A stretch of DNA of 64,000 nt from Taklimakanibacter sp049323275 (lineage in GTDB: Bacteria; Pseudomonadota; Alphaproteobacteria; Rhizobiales; Aestuariivirgaceae): assembly GCA_049323275.1 (NCBI GenBank), contig JBMOOM010000089.1, positions 62,001 through 126,000 on the forward strand. The letters run 5' to 3'. A program made the position numbers and the translations under genes. The notes under the pieces were generated by a model. The model saw only the letters and a list, made by a program, of their open reading frames with translations. It did not search any database and was not told the DNA's origin. Each line of letters begins with the position of its first letter. Positions within the stretch are counted from its first letter, which is position 1. Positions 34,380 through 45,342 of this stretch are shown here, in pieces.

Positions 34380-34829
34380 CTAGGCCGGCACGGCGGTCTT
34401 CGCCTTGGCCTCGATCTGGTCGAGCGCATCGACCACCGCATCGAAAGTGAGCAGCGTCGAGGCGTGCCTGGCCTTGAAGTCGCGCACCGGCAGGAGCGCT
34501 TCGAGATCCTGCCACTTGCCGGCGGGCGGGTCGCCGCCCTCCTTCAACATTGCATACATTCTTCCGCGCAGCGCCCGGAGCTCCTCGGGGGTGGATCCCA
34601 CGATATGCCGCGCCATCACGGAGGACGAAGCCTGGCCCAAGGCGCAGGCTTTGACCTCATGGCCGAAATCGCTCACCTTTCCGTCCGCCAGTTTCAGGTC
34701 GATGGTGACTTTCGAGCCGCACAGCCGGGAAATCGCGGTTGCCGTTGCGTCCGGCGCATCGAGGCGTTGCAGCCGGGGAATATCGGCAGCGAATTCAAGG
34801 ATCTTTCGATTGTAGACTTCGTTGATCAT
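34380..34829 (-). CDS. NifU/SufU-like Fe-S scaffold protein lacking the third cysteine
   Basis: A 149-residue homologue of the NifU N-terminal/IscU/SufU scaffold. The first two ligand positions are present (SRLCGSKVTIDL and KACALGQASSSVM), but the third, normally R-x-x-C-A-x-L near the end, reads RHASTLLTF, with Ser for Cys. It may therefore be a cluster carrier of altered type or have lost scaffold function. ATG 34829 begins the conserved INEVYNRKILEFAADI. Divergent from folE, an arrangement typical of Rhizobiales. Confidence 0.84.
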   Translation of the reverse strand: MINEVYNRKILEFAADIPRLQRLDAPDATATAISRLCGSKVTIDLKLADGKVSDFGHEVKACALGQASSSVMARHIVGSTPEELRALRGRMYAMLKEGGDPPAGKWQDLEALLPVRDFKARHASTLLTFDAVVDALDQIEAKAKTAVPA

Positions 34830-34943
34830 GCACACATTCTATGGCGCCGAGCCCGCGCGACAATGCGTCCTTCGGCATGTTTGCCCCTGGAACCCGCCCA
34901 TGATATGGGATCGGCCAAAACGGATGTCAAAGTGAGCCCCAAT

Positions 34944-35573
34944 ATGGATGCTGTCGTCAAGAAAATCGCGCGGGAATCGGCCGTCAAGCGCCCCTCCCAG
35001 GAGGAGGCCGAGGAAGCCGTTCGCACGCTGATCGCCTGGGCCGGTGACGACCCGACCCGCCAGGGCCTGCTCGACACGCCCAAGCGCGTCGTCAAGGCCT
35101 ATAAGGAATTCTTCAAGGGCTACAGCGAAGACCCGCTCCAGGCCTTGTCGCGCACCTTCGACGAGGTCGAGGGCTATGACGACATCGTCATGCTGCGTGA
35201 CATCGAGTTCAACTCGCATTGCGAGCATCACATCGTTCCGTTCATCGGCCGCGCCCATGTCGCCTACCTGCCCTCGCATGCGGTGGTCGGCATCTCGAAG
35301 CTGGCGCGCGTCGTCGAGATCTATGCCCGCCGCCTGCAGACCCAGGAGACGATGACGGCGCAGATCGCCAAGGCTATCGACAAGGCGCTCGCCCCCAAGG
35401 GCACGGCCGTCCTCATCGAGGCGGTGCATCAGTGCATGTCGCTGCGCGGCGTGAACAAGCGCAATGTCGCCACCATCACCACCCAGTTCACCGGCGAGTT
35501 CAAGACCAGGCCGGCGCTCCAGGCCCGCTTCATGGAGCTGGTGCGGGCGCCTTCGGGCGGCTTCTCTCTCTGA
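34944..35573 (+). CDS. folE: GTP cyclohydrolase I
   Basis: A 209-residue enzyme opening GTP to dihydroneopterin triphosphate, the first step of folate synthesis. Zinc and catalytic residues are clear: EFNSHCEHHIVPFIGRAHVAY (Cys and His ligands), VVGISKLARVVEIYARRLQ, and EAVHQCMSLRGV (second Cys). ATG 34944 gives the usual family N-terminus; an in-frame ATG at 34905 would add 13 residues and cannot be excluded. Overlaps hisI by one base (TGATG). Confidence 0.95.
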   Translation: MDAVVKKIARESAVKRPSQEEAEEAVRTLIAWAGDDPTRQGLLDTPKRVVKAYKEFFKGYSEDPLQALSRTFDEVEGYDDIVMLRDIEFNSHCEHHIVPFIGRAHVAYLPSHAVVGISKLARVVEIYARRLQTQETMTAQIAKAIDKALAPKGTAVLIEAVHQCMSLRGVNKRNVATITTQFTGEFKTRPALQARFMELVRAPSGGFSL

Positions 35574-35950
35574 TGTCGACAGGTGACGAAGAATCGACCG
35601 TCTTCGCGCCGCGCTATGACGACAAGGGGCTGATACCGGCCATCGTGACCGACGCCCGCGATGGCGCCGTCGTGATGCTTGCTTACATGAACGCCGAAGC
35701 GCTTCGCCTGACCCTCGATACCGGCGAGGCGCATTATTGGAGCCGCTCGCGCGGCGAGCTCTGGCGCAAGGGCGCAACTTCGGGCGAAACCCAGAAGGTC
35801 GTCGACCTCAAGCTCGATTGCGACCAGGATACGGTCCTGCTCACGGTCGCCATGGCTGGACGCGGTGTCGCCTGCCACACCGGCCGGCACTCCTGCTTCT
35901 ACCGTCGGGTGAAGCCGTCCTCACAAGGTTACGAACTCGAAATATTATGA
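35573..35950 (+). CDS. hisI: phosphoribosyl-AMP cyclohydrolase
   Basis: A 125-residue zinc enzyme for the third step of histidine synthesis, opening the adenine ring of PR-AMP. Family blocks: LIPAIVTDARDGAVVMLAYM, EAHYWSRSRGELWRKGATSG, and the metal site LKLDCDQDTVLLTV with ACHTGRHSCFYR. No HisE fusion. Translationally coupled to folE. Confidence 0.97.
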   Translation: MSTGDEESTVFAPRYDDKGLIPAIVTDARDGAVVMLAYMNAEALRLTLDTGEAHYWSRSRGELWRKGATSGETQKVVDLKLDCDQDTVLLTVAMAGRGVACHTGRHSCFYRRVKPSSQGYELEIL

Positions 35951-35988
35951 GATTTCCTGATCTTCCGTGCACGGTGTAAGCTCGCACC

Positions 35989-36831
35989 ATGAACGGAAAT
36001 GTCAGGCACGCGATCGGGCTGGCGCTCGGTGCGGGCGCGGCACGCGGCTGGGCCCATATCGGCGTCATCCAAAGACTGGAAGAAAACGGCATCCACGCCT
36101 CATGTATCGCCGGCTCGTCGATCGGCGCGCTGGCCGGCGGTCTGCACGCGGTCGGCCGGCTCGATGATCTCAAGGATTTCGCCCTCGGTCTGACCCGCCG
36201 GCGGGTCCTGTCGCTGCTCGACATTTCCTGGCGCGGCTCCGGGCTGATCGCCGGCGAGAAACTCGGCGGCCTGCTCGACGAAGCCGTCGGCGGCACCACT
36301 TTCGCCGATGCGAATATCCCGTTCATCTGCATCGCCACCGAGCTCGGCACCGGCCACGAGCTCTGGCTGCGCTCGGGCGAGCTGGCGCCGGCGATCAGGG
36401 CCTCCTATGCCCTGCCCGGCGTTTTCCGTCCGGTGCGCGTCAACGGCCACTGGCTGATCGATGGCGGCGTGGTCAATCCGGTGCCGGTGGCCGCCTGCCG
36501 CGCCCTGGGCGCCCGCATGGTGATCGCCGTCAATCTGGGACCCGAGACCGCCACCGGCATCGCCATCCAGAATCCGCCCGACATCGCGGCGAGCGACAAG
36601 GGAAGAGCGGCGCCGAGCCTCACTTCCGTTCTGGTCGCCGCCTTCAACATCACCCAGGACCGGCTGTCGCGCTCGCGCCTCGCCGGCGACCCGCCCGACA
36701 TCTCGCTCAACCCGCGCGCCAATGGCATGGGCCTGTTCGAATTCGACAAGGCCGAGAAAGCCATCGCCGCCGGCCGCGAGGCGGTCGACCGCGCCATGCC
36801 CGAGATCGAGCGGGCGATCTCAATCCTGTAG
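35989..36831 (+). CDS. patatin-like phospholipase (RssA-type)
   Basis: A 280-residue serine lipid acyl hydrolase. The oxyanion glycine loop is LALGAGAARGWAHIGVI, the nucleophile motif is IAGSSIGALAGG (GxSxG), and the catalytic Asp is in WLIDGGVVNPVPV (DGG). No signal peptide, so cytoplasmic or membrane-associated. It follows hisI by 38 bp in the NifU-like/folE/hisI/patatin block conserved in Rhizobiales. Confidence 0.92.
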   Translation: MNGNVRHAIGLALGAGAARGWAHIGVIQRLEENGIHASCIAGSSIGALAGGLHAVGRLDDLKDFALGLTRRRVLSLLDISWRGSGLIAGEKLGGLLDEAVGGTTFADANIPFICIATELGTGHELWLRSGELAPAIRASYALPGVFRPVRVNGHWLIDGGVVNPVPVAACRALGARMVIAVNLGPETATGIAIQNPPDIAASDKGRAAPSLTSVLVAAFNITQDRLSRSRLAGDPPDISLNPRANGMGLFEFDKAEKAIAAGREAVDRAMPEIERAISIL

Positions 36832-36833
36832 CT

Positions 36834-38251
36834 CTACCACGTCTGCTCGACGGCCTTGGGCGCCGGCCACGGCTTGAAGCTGTAAAGCGCGCGTGTCCGC
36901 GCTTCCAGGGCGCTCGCCAGAGTCTCGGCGAGATTGAGTGCATTCACAAGCTCGGTCTGGGTGAAATAGGTGAGATAGTCCCTCGCGAGGTCGCGTTTGC
37001 CGGCGCTCAGCAAGGCATCGGCAGCACCACTGACGCTGTCATGCAGCCTCCGCAATTTGCGCTCGACGCCCTCCCATATGGCGGTCACTTCCGGCAGATA
37101 GATTTCGGGTTCCTGCAGCATCACGTAAAGCAGCCGCTTGAACACTTGCGCCGCCGAGCGCGTCGCTTCGATCTGCTGTGGCACCAGCGACACCTTGTCC
37201 GGCTTGCGCAGGTCGATGAAATTGGCGGATTCGCCATCGGTCAGATAGCGGTGCATCCGATATTCCTCAGGCACCTCGGCGACCCCCATGTAGACGGGCA
37301 CGAAGGGGGCGGCGAGCGCGCCGATCTGCGTATGCCACAGCACCCGGAGCTCGTCATGAGGCGGATGGCGGAGCGGCACGATCTGGCCATACCCCGCAGT
37401 ATCGCCGGTGAGCCTCGGTGTGCGGATCGCCCAGGCGATGTCCTCGAAGGAAATCTTCTGCGGCCGCTTCGCCCGCGCCTTCATCTCATCTTCGATCCAG
37501 GTCACCCCGGCCCAGCGATGGAGCCCGTCGCCATAGATCGCATTGGCGTTGAAGACGTCGCTCTTGTCGGGATCGAACCAGCCCTGCGCCACCGCGAAGG
37601 AAATGAAATTGGGCGAATAGAGGTAATCGGGATGCGGCTGCTTGAACGGGATGTCGCCGATATAGCCGGGCCGCGATGCGCGGATGCTGTCGGGTCCCAG
37701 ACGCTCGGCCGCCCACAGGCCCTGTCCTCCTGAGAACTGGATGACGACCCAGCCCTCCTCCGCATCGGCGATCAGATGCGAATTGCCGCCATAGGTCGAA
37801 TGGCCGTATCGCGCGATCAATTCACCGATCAGCTCGACACCTTGGCGCGCGGTTTTCGCCCGCTCCAGCACGAACCGCGCGAGGTCGCTGTAATTGGGCC
37901 CATTCTGCGTCTTGGGCGTCATCGCGTTGAGGTCGGCCCGCGACGCCGACCAGACGTCGCGCACCGCGACGCCATATTCGTTGAGGCCGCCATTGGTGAG
38001 CGGCGCCGGCACGCCGCGGAAATGGCTGTAGCTGACCCTGATATGGCGCGCCGTCTCGGGCGCTTGCGGAATCTGCGACAGCGCGCCGGGAAAATCCGAT
38101 TCCGCCGTGACCCCCACCGTCACCGTGGCGTCGGCCGCATGCGTCCGGCGCGGCACGATTTCGAGCCAGTGGCTCGACGGCTCGTCGCCATAGCCGGCCA
38201 GATAGGGCACGCCGTCCGAAGTATGGTTCTTTCCGATATAGAGGGCGTAGC

Positions 38252-38255
<4 letters not shown>
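36834..38255 (-). CDS. C69-family Ntn hydrolase / dipeptidase-like, Ser in place of nucleophilic Cys
   Basis: A 473-residue protein of the dipeptidase-A (C69) family. Typical members start with Cys in C-T-T-x-x-V-G-K; here the N-terminus is MSYALYIGKNHTSDG, so after Met removal Ser2 occupies that position. Other parts fit the family: PLTNGGLNEYGVAV, YGGNSHLIADAEEGWVVIQF, RASRPGYIGDIPF and RPQKISFEDIAWAIRTPRL. It overlaps the downstream-transcribed dpp ATPase gene... more exactly its ATG overlaps the ATPase stop (ATGA) and it is the last gene of the operon, so it may degrade the imported peptide. Confidence 0.85.
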
Positions 38256-40293
<2,038 letters not shown>

Positions 40294-40297
<4 letters not shown>

Positions 40298-41175
40298 CGG
40301 GCCCGCCTCATCAGGAAACGGCCTGTGCGGCGACCGAGACCCGCGAGGCGCGGATCGGCGATGTCGCGGAAAGTCTCGCCCAGAAGCGTGAAGCCGGTGG
40401 TGACGAAAATGATGGCCGTCAGCGGTCCGACCAGCGGCCAGACCGAGATGGCGACATTCACGAAGCCCTCATTGAGGAGCACGCCCCAATCGGGCGCCGG
40501 CGGCGGCACACCCAATCCCAGGAAAGCGAGCCCGGCTTCGATGACGATGGCGCTCGGAACGTCCATGGCTACGACGACCAGCAAGGGCGGCAGCATATTG
40601 GGGAGGAGATGCAGGAACATGATGCGGCCGCGGCCGGCGCCGAGCGAGCGTTCGGCCTTGATATAGGGCTGCTGCCTTGTCGACAGCGCCAGGCCGCGCG
40701 CCAGGCGCAGATAATAGGGAAAGAGCGACAGCGCGATCACCAGCGTGGTGTTGAGGATCGATTGCCCCACCAGCGTCAGAAGCGCCAGGCCCAGGATCAC
40801 CGACGGAAAGGACAGGAAGGTGTCGGCGATGACGGTCAGCGCCCGGTCGATGAAACCGCCGACATACCCCGCCACCAGCCCCAGCAGCAGGCCGGCTGTG
40901 AAGGCCGAGAGCACCGCAGGAATGGCGATGGTGAGGGCGAGCCTGGTGCCATGGATGACGCGCGAGAGATTGTCGCGGCCGAGATGATCGGTGCCAAGCC
41001 AATGATCGAAAGACGGCGCGGCGAAGCGCTTGGCCATGGCGATGGCGGCCGGATCATAGGGCGCGATGAGCGGCGCCGTGACGGCGACCAGCAAGGTCAG
41101 CACGACGATCGCGAAACCGATCGAACCGGCCGGACGGGCGAGCATCCGCAGTATCGTTTGCCTGAATTCAGACAC
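40294..41175 (-). CDS. oligopeptide/dipeptide ABC transporter permease (DppC-like)
   Basis: A 293-residue inner-membrane permease. LAPYDP-like LIAPYDPAAIAMA, HWLGTDHLGRDNLSRVIHGTR and the EAA-type loop SLGAGRGRIMFLHLLPNM identify the DppC/OppC class. GTG 41175 is chosen as start, within the DppB stop (8-bp overlap), since it begins just before the first membrane helix; ATG 41145 is an alternative. Much longer frames upstream are DppB antisense-frame sequence. Confidence 0.9.
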
Positions 41176-42130
41176 CGGTTTCGAAATCCTCGCTGAGGCG
41201 CACGCGCGGATCGAGCACGCGATATGAGAGATCGGCCAGGATGTTGGCGAAGATGAAGAACAGCGCGTAAGTGAAGACGACGCCGCGAATGACCGGCCAG
41301 TTGCGCTGGTCGATGGCCGACAGCGCCAGTGTCCCGAGGCCGGAACGGCCGAAGATCGTTTCGGCGAAGACGGTGCCGGTAAGGCTGTAACCGACCATGA
41401 GTCCGAAGAGCGCGATGATCGGCAGCACCGCGTTGCGTAGCGCATAGCGATAGAAAATCACATTCTCACGGAAGCCGAAGGCGCGGGCGCTGCGGATATA
41501 TTGCGCGCCCAGCACCTCGAGCATGGTGGCGCGCAGGATACGTGGCAGATATCCCCACCAGAACAATGCCAGCGCGGTCGCCGGAAGAATCAAACGCGCG
41601 AGATAATTGAGGGGATCGGAAAAATCGCCCGCCCCCACCGCCGGCAGATAGCGCAGTTTCACCGCGAAGATCAGGAGAAGGATAAGTGACGTCACATAGA
41701 CCGGCGCGCTGACGAAGATCATCGACATTCCATGCGTCAGCCGGTCGAGCACGCCGCCAGGCCGGCGCGCCACCGCAATGCCGAGCGGAACGCCGCCCGC
41801 CACGGCCAAGATCATGCTGGCGAGCGCCAGCGCCAGCGTGTCGGGCAGAGCCTGGCCGATGAGCGTCGTCACCGGCACGCCGCCGACGAAATCGGTGCCG
41901 AGGTCGCCGCGCAGGAGCCCTGAGAAGAAGTCCCAGAGCTGCAGGGCGACCGGCTTGTCGAGCCCCATCTTGACGCGAATCTGCGCGATGAGCTCGGGCG
42001 TCGCATGGGCGCCGAGCACCGCGCGCGCCGGGTCGCCGGGCACCAGATGCACCGCGGCGGCAAGCAGCAGCGCCGTCAGGAACAGGACGACGACGGCGCC
42101 TCCGAGCCGTTTGAGCAGATACCCCGCCAC
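41168..42130 (-). CDS. oligopeptide/dipeptide ABC transporter permease (DppB-like)
   Basis: A 320-residue permease. The N-terminus YLLKRLGGAVVVLFLTALLL, the VPGDPARAVLG motif, GLDKPVALQLWDFFSGLLRGDLGTD and the EAA-loop YIRSARAFGFRENVIFYRYA are those of DppB/OppB. GTG start at 42130 with GAGG upstream, 18 bp from the substrate-binding protein stop. Pairs with the DppC-like subunit. Confidence 0.92.
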   Translation of the reverse strand: MAGYLLKRLGGAVVVLFLTALLLAAAVHLVPGDPARAVLGAHATPELIAQIRVKMGLDKPVALQLWDFFSGLLRGDLGTDFVGGVPVTTLIGQALPDTLALALASMILAVAGGVPLGIAVARRPGGVLDRLTHGMSMIFVSAPVYVTSLILLLIFAVKLRYLPAVGAGDFSDPLNYLARLILPATALALFWWGYLPRILRATMLEVLGAQYIRSARAFGFRENVIFYRYALRNAVLPIIALFGLMVGYSLTGTVFAETIFGRSGLGTLALSAIDQRNWPVIRGVVFTYALFFIFANILADLSYRVLDPRVRLSEDFETGV

Positions 42131-42148
42131 GCCACCAACCTCGCCGGA

Positions 42149-43741
42149 TCACACCCTCTTGAAATATTGCAGATAGGGATTGCCGTTTGGGTCGAAGGCG
42201 GCCTCGATATTGGCGGCGGTGACCGCGCAGCCCACCTGGTGATTGATCCAGATATAGCCGAGGGACGCATCCATCAGCTTCTGCATCTTGATCGCGATCT
42301 CGGTGCGCTTGGCCTCGTCGCGCTCGGCGGCCAGCTCCTCATGCAGCTTGTCATAGTCGGCATTGCAGGCGAAGGCCCAGTTCCATTGCGCGAACTGATC
42401 GCAGGTGAACCATTCGAACTGATAGAAGGGATCGGGCGCGCCGCCATAATTGCTCCAGGAGAGCTGTCCCACCGTTTTGTCCTTGATGTAGGTGTCGGGC
42501 GGCGTCAGCAGCACATTCACCTTGATGCCGCCTTCGGCGAGATTAGCCTGGATCACCTGCATGACGGTGGCGGCGGTCGCCTGGCCGCCGGCGGGCGTCG
42601 AGAGATCGAGCTCGAGCGCCGGGACGCCGGCCTCGGCGAGCAGCGCCTTCGCTTTCTCGACATCGCGCTCATAGACGGGCGCATCCGGCCAGTAGCCCAC
42701 CCCCATTTGCGGCGCGATCAGCGCATTGAGCCTGGTCGACACATCGAGATCCTGGGCCTGGATGAGCGCCGGCACGTCGATGAGATAGCGGATGGCTTCG
42801 CGGACCTTCGGATTTTCGAGCTTCGGATGCAGCACGTTGAGCTGGAGGAAATTGTAGCTCATCGGCTGCTGCACGATGGAGGCCTTCACCGCCGGGTTGT
42901 TCTGCAGCCTGAGCACGTCGAGCGGCGCGGCATTGTAGGTGAAATCGAAATCGCCGCTTTCGACGCCGGCGGTGAGCGCCGCGCCCGTCGGCGCGCTGCT
43001 CGAATTGACGAGCGAGACCTTGATGTCGTCCCAGGGCCAGGACTTCGCATCCTGCCCGGCCGCGCCGCCATAGTCGGCGAAGCGCTTCATGACCAGCTCC
43101 TTGTTCGGCGTGTAGCTCACCACCTCATAAGGGCCGGTGCCGACCGGCGCCTTGAGCCAGCCTTCCTTGCCGAGAGTTTCCATCGCCTTCTTCGACACGA
43201 TGAGGCCGCTGGTGGCATAGGGCAGCGTCAGCCGCAGCATCGGGGCGAAAGGCTTCTCGAAGACGATCACGCCGGTATATTTGCCCGTGACCTGCACTTC
43301 CTTGTAGCTGCCGAAGTCGCCGCCATAATAGGAGACGTCACCTTCCGCGGCATCGGGATAGAGCTTCACCTTTCCGGTGGCGCGGTCGAAGGAATATTTC
43401 ACGTCCTCGGCCGTGAGCTCGCCGAAGCCGCGATGGAACTGGATGCCTTCCTTCAGCTTGAACGTGATCGCCTTGCCGTCGGCCGACAGCTCGAGCGTCT
43501 CGGCGAGCCGGTTGACCGGCTTCCATTCGCTGCCGGGCATATAGCTGGTGAGGCCCTCATAGATGGTGCTGAAGGGCGGGTATGGATAGTCATAGACATT
43601 TGTCAGCGTATCGAGTGTGCCGGGATCGAGCTGTGGGCCGAAGCGCAAGGTGGCGCCTTCCGCCCAGGCGATGCGGGCGCCGAGCGGAGAGGTCGCGGCA
43701 AGCGCCGCGGCGGACAGCAGCAGGTTTCTGCGAGTGATCAT
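42149..43741 (-). CDS. oligopeptide/dipeptide ABC transporter substrate-binding protein (family 5)
   Basis: A 530-residue periplasmic binding protein of the SBP_bac_5 (DppA/OppA) class. A Tat-like signal (MITRRNLLLSAAALAATSPL) starts it: the double Arg suggests Tat export. Family signs: LAETLELSADGKAITFKLKE, KEGIQFHRGFGELTAEDVKY and REAIRYLIDVPALI. ATG 43741 has GGGAG upstream; a start 15 codons earlier would spoil the signal. First gene of the binding protein-DppB-DppC-ATPase-C69 operon. Peptide versus other ligand not decided. Confidence 0.92.
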   Translation of the reverse strand: MITRRNLLLSAAALAATSPLGARIAWAEGATLRFGPQLDPGTLDTLTNVYDYPYPPFSTIYEGLTSYMPGSEWKPVNRLAETLELSADGKAITFKLKEGIQFHRGFGELTAEDVKYSFDRATGKVKLYPDAAEGDVSYYGGDFGSYKEVQVTGKYTGVIVFEKPFAPMLRLTLPYATSGLIVSKKAMETLGKEGWLKAPVGTGPYEVVSYTPNKELVMKRFADYGGAAGQDAKSWPWDDIKVSLVNSSSAPTGAALTAGVESGDFDFTYNAAPLDVLRLQNNPAVKASIVQQPMSYNFLQLNVLHPKLENPKVREAIRYLIDVPALIQAQDLDVSTRLNALIAPQMGVGYWPDAPVYERDVEKAKALLAEAGVPALELDLSTPAGGQATAATVMQVIQANLAEGGIKVNVLLTPPDTYIKDKTVGQLSWSNYGGAPDPFYQFEWFTCDQFAQWNWAFACNADYDKLHEELAAERDEAKRTEIAIKMQKLMDASLGYIWINHQVGCAVTAANIEAAFDPNGNPYLQYFKRV

Positions 43742-43954
43742 CGGAAGTCTCCCTGGATGGCTTGGCTTCTGGTCGAGCCGTTTCAAGCCGTGACTTGGCT
43801 TGCATGGGATGGAATGATGGAGATTGCGCGGCCTGCGAGGCCATGGCCGTTGGTCGTTCTATTCTATTGTACGTCTCCCCTGCTCCATCCCGTAGGCAGG
43901 ATGTGCCAAAACCGACGCCACGGCCATTTCGCTGCTTGTTACAATCCCTTCGCA

Positions 43955-43979
43955 TTCTGACGCTCTCAAAGCGTCAGAA
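43955..43979 (-). terminator. hairpin after the HTH regulator gene
   Basis: Perfect 10-bp stem TTCTGACGCT (43955-43964) with AGCGTCAGAA (43970-43979), 5-nt loop, starting 8 bp past the regulator stop on the minus strand. No T-run follows, so it may act as terminator, mRNA stabiliser or operator for the peptide-transport operon 210 bp on. Confidence 0.5.
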
Positions 43980-43987
43980 GGAGAGGT

Positions 43988-44815
43988 TCAGACGTCCACC
44001 CAGGCTCCCAGCACCTTTTCGCCGCGCGCCATCTTATTGCTGATGCGCTGCTCGATGTCGGGCCGGATCGCCTTGTCATGCTCGGGAAACTGACCGCAGC
44101 AGCTGAGCGCCTTGCGCACATCGATGCTGGGCGAGATGAATTCGAGCAGCACGCGCGACGTCGCGGGCGTTCGCCGGTTGAGATTGGAGGTCGCCGTCTG
44201 GATGCCGATGAGCTGGTGGATGCGGCTGGCATGGCTCGGATAAAGGATCGTCTGGGTGACCGAGTTCCTGAGGATGACCTCCTCCTCGAAGACGAACAGC
44301 CGGTCGAGGATGAAGGTGACGAGGCCCAGATATTTGAAGATCGCCTCGGTCTGCTCGCTGCGGTCGCGCCGGCGGATGATCTCGATGTTCTTCCAGTAGC
44401 AGATGCGGTTCTTGCGATAGATGCGCACCAGCGACTTGGTGATGTAGCCCGGAAAGGCGAAGGAATAATAATAGCGGAAATAATAGCCGAGATAGCGGTC
44501 GGGGATCGCTTCCGATTGCGCCTCGAGTCGGCGCAATGTCTGGGCCGCGGGAGTCAGCACCGGCGCCGCATTGGCGCTGCGCGGCTTGAGCTTTACGATC
44601 TCGGCGAAATTCGCGTGCGGCAGCAGGATTTCGGAATCGAGCACACCGAAATGGTCGCAGATGAGCCTCAGATTGCTGCGCGAGGGAAAGACAGCGCCGG
44701 CGAGATACTTGTTGAACTGCTGCCGGTTGAGGCCGAGGCGCCGGCAGACTTCCGCGATAGACTTCTCATAGCTGCACAGCAACGCCAAGTTGCGGCGGAA
44801 ATCCTCGCCCTCCAT
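43988..44815 (-). CDS. HTH (XRE-like) transcriptional regulator with long unknown C-terminal domain
   Basis: A 275-residue protein. Residues about 6-60 form an XRE/Cro-like helix-turn-helix (SIAEVCRRLGLNRQQFNKYL, PSRSNLRLICDHFGV). The rest, about 200 residues (YLGYYFRYYYSFAFPGYIT, ILDRLFVFEEEVILR), belongs to no family I can name; it is rich in aromatic residues and may bind a ligand. Its position 246 bp upstream of the peptide-transport operon on the same strand suggests control of that operon, which is inference. Confidence 0.78.
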   Translation of the reverse strand: MEGEDFRRNLALLCSYEKSIAEVCRRLGLNRQQFNKYLAGAVFPSRSNLRLICDHFGVLDSEILLPHANFAEIVKLKPRSANAAPVLTPAAQTLRRLEAQSEAIPDRYLGYYFRYYYSFAFPGYITKSLVRIYRKNRICYWKNIEIIRRRDRSEQTEAIFKYLGLVTFILDRLFVFEEEVILRNSVTQTILYPSHASRIHQLIGIQTATSNLNRRTPATSRVLLEFISPSIDVRKALSCCGQFPEHDKAIRPDIEQRISNKMARGEKVLGAWVDV

Positions 44816-44867
44816 GGAACCGACCGTCTCCTCGCCTTCCCGTTTTCCCCCCCCCGGCGGAACGGGA

Positions 44868-45302
44868 TTATCCTGAGGAAGCGATATAGCTCTTCATCTC
44901 TTCGGCTTCACGCTCGATCGCCTCGATGCGATATTTCACCACATCGCCGATCGAGATCATGCCGCCGAGCTTGCCGGCCTCGACGACCGGCAGATGGCGC
45001 ACGCGATGGTCGGTCATCAGGGACATGAGCTCGGCTTCGGTGTCGCGCGGCGCGCAGGTCCTGACCTTTGCGGTCATGAACTCCTTCACCGGTTTTTCCA
45101 ACGCCTGGGCGCCGCCCGCGGCGATGGCGCGCACGATGTCGCGCTCCGAGACGATCCCGCCGATGCGGCCTTGCGCATCGACGATCACCACGGCGCCGAT
45201 TTTCTTGGCGGACAGGATCTGGGCCACTGCGAGCACCGTGTCACCGGGCCCGGCCGTCACCACGGCGCGGCCTTTGGCGTTGAGAATTTGCGCAACGGTC
45301 AT
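44868..45302 (-). CDS. CBS-domain pair protein
   Basis: A 144-residue protein of two CBS domains (TVLAVAQILSAKKIGAVVIV ... GGIVSERDIVRAI; then RDTEAELMSLMTDHRVRHLPV ... GGMISIGDVVKYRI), a Bateman module that binds adenosine nucleotides. The short C-terminal helix (EAIEREAEEMKSYI) matches common alphaproteobacterial CBS proteins. GGAGGTG precedes ATG 45302. It follows the rhomboid gene by 40 bp on the same strand. Regulatory target unknown. Confidence 0.9.
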   Translation of the reverse strand: MTVAQILNAKGRAVVTAGPGDTVLAVAQILSAKKIGAVVIVDAQGRIGGIVSERDIVRAIAAGGAQALEKPVKEFMTAKVRTCAPRDTEAELMSLMTDHRVRHLPVVEAGKLGGMISIGDVVKYRIEAIEREAEEMKSYIASSG

Positions 45303-45342
45303 GCACACCTCCATCTTCGCTGAAGGCCAGAGTAACATGAAC

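Noticed and set aside
43890..43920. Sigma-54 promoter (TTGGCAC...TGCC) before the peptide transporter
   Set aside because: The GG and GC elements are 8 bp apart instead of the required 10.
42005..43960. Long plus-strand frame opposite the peptide-binding protein
   Set aside because: Antisense to a well-defined binding protein and no family motifs of its own.
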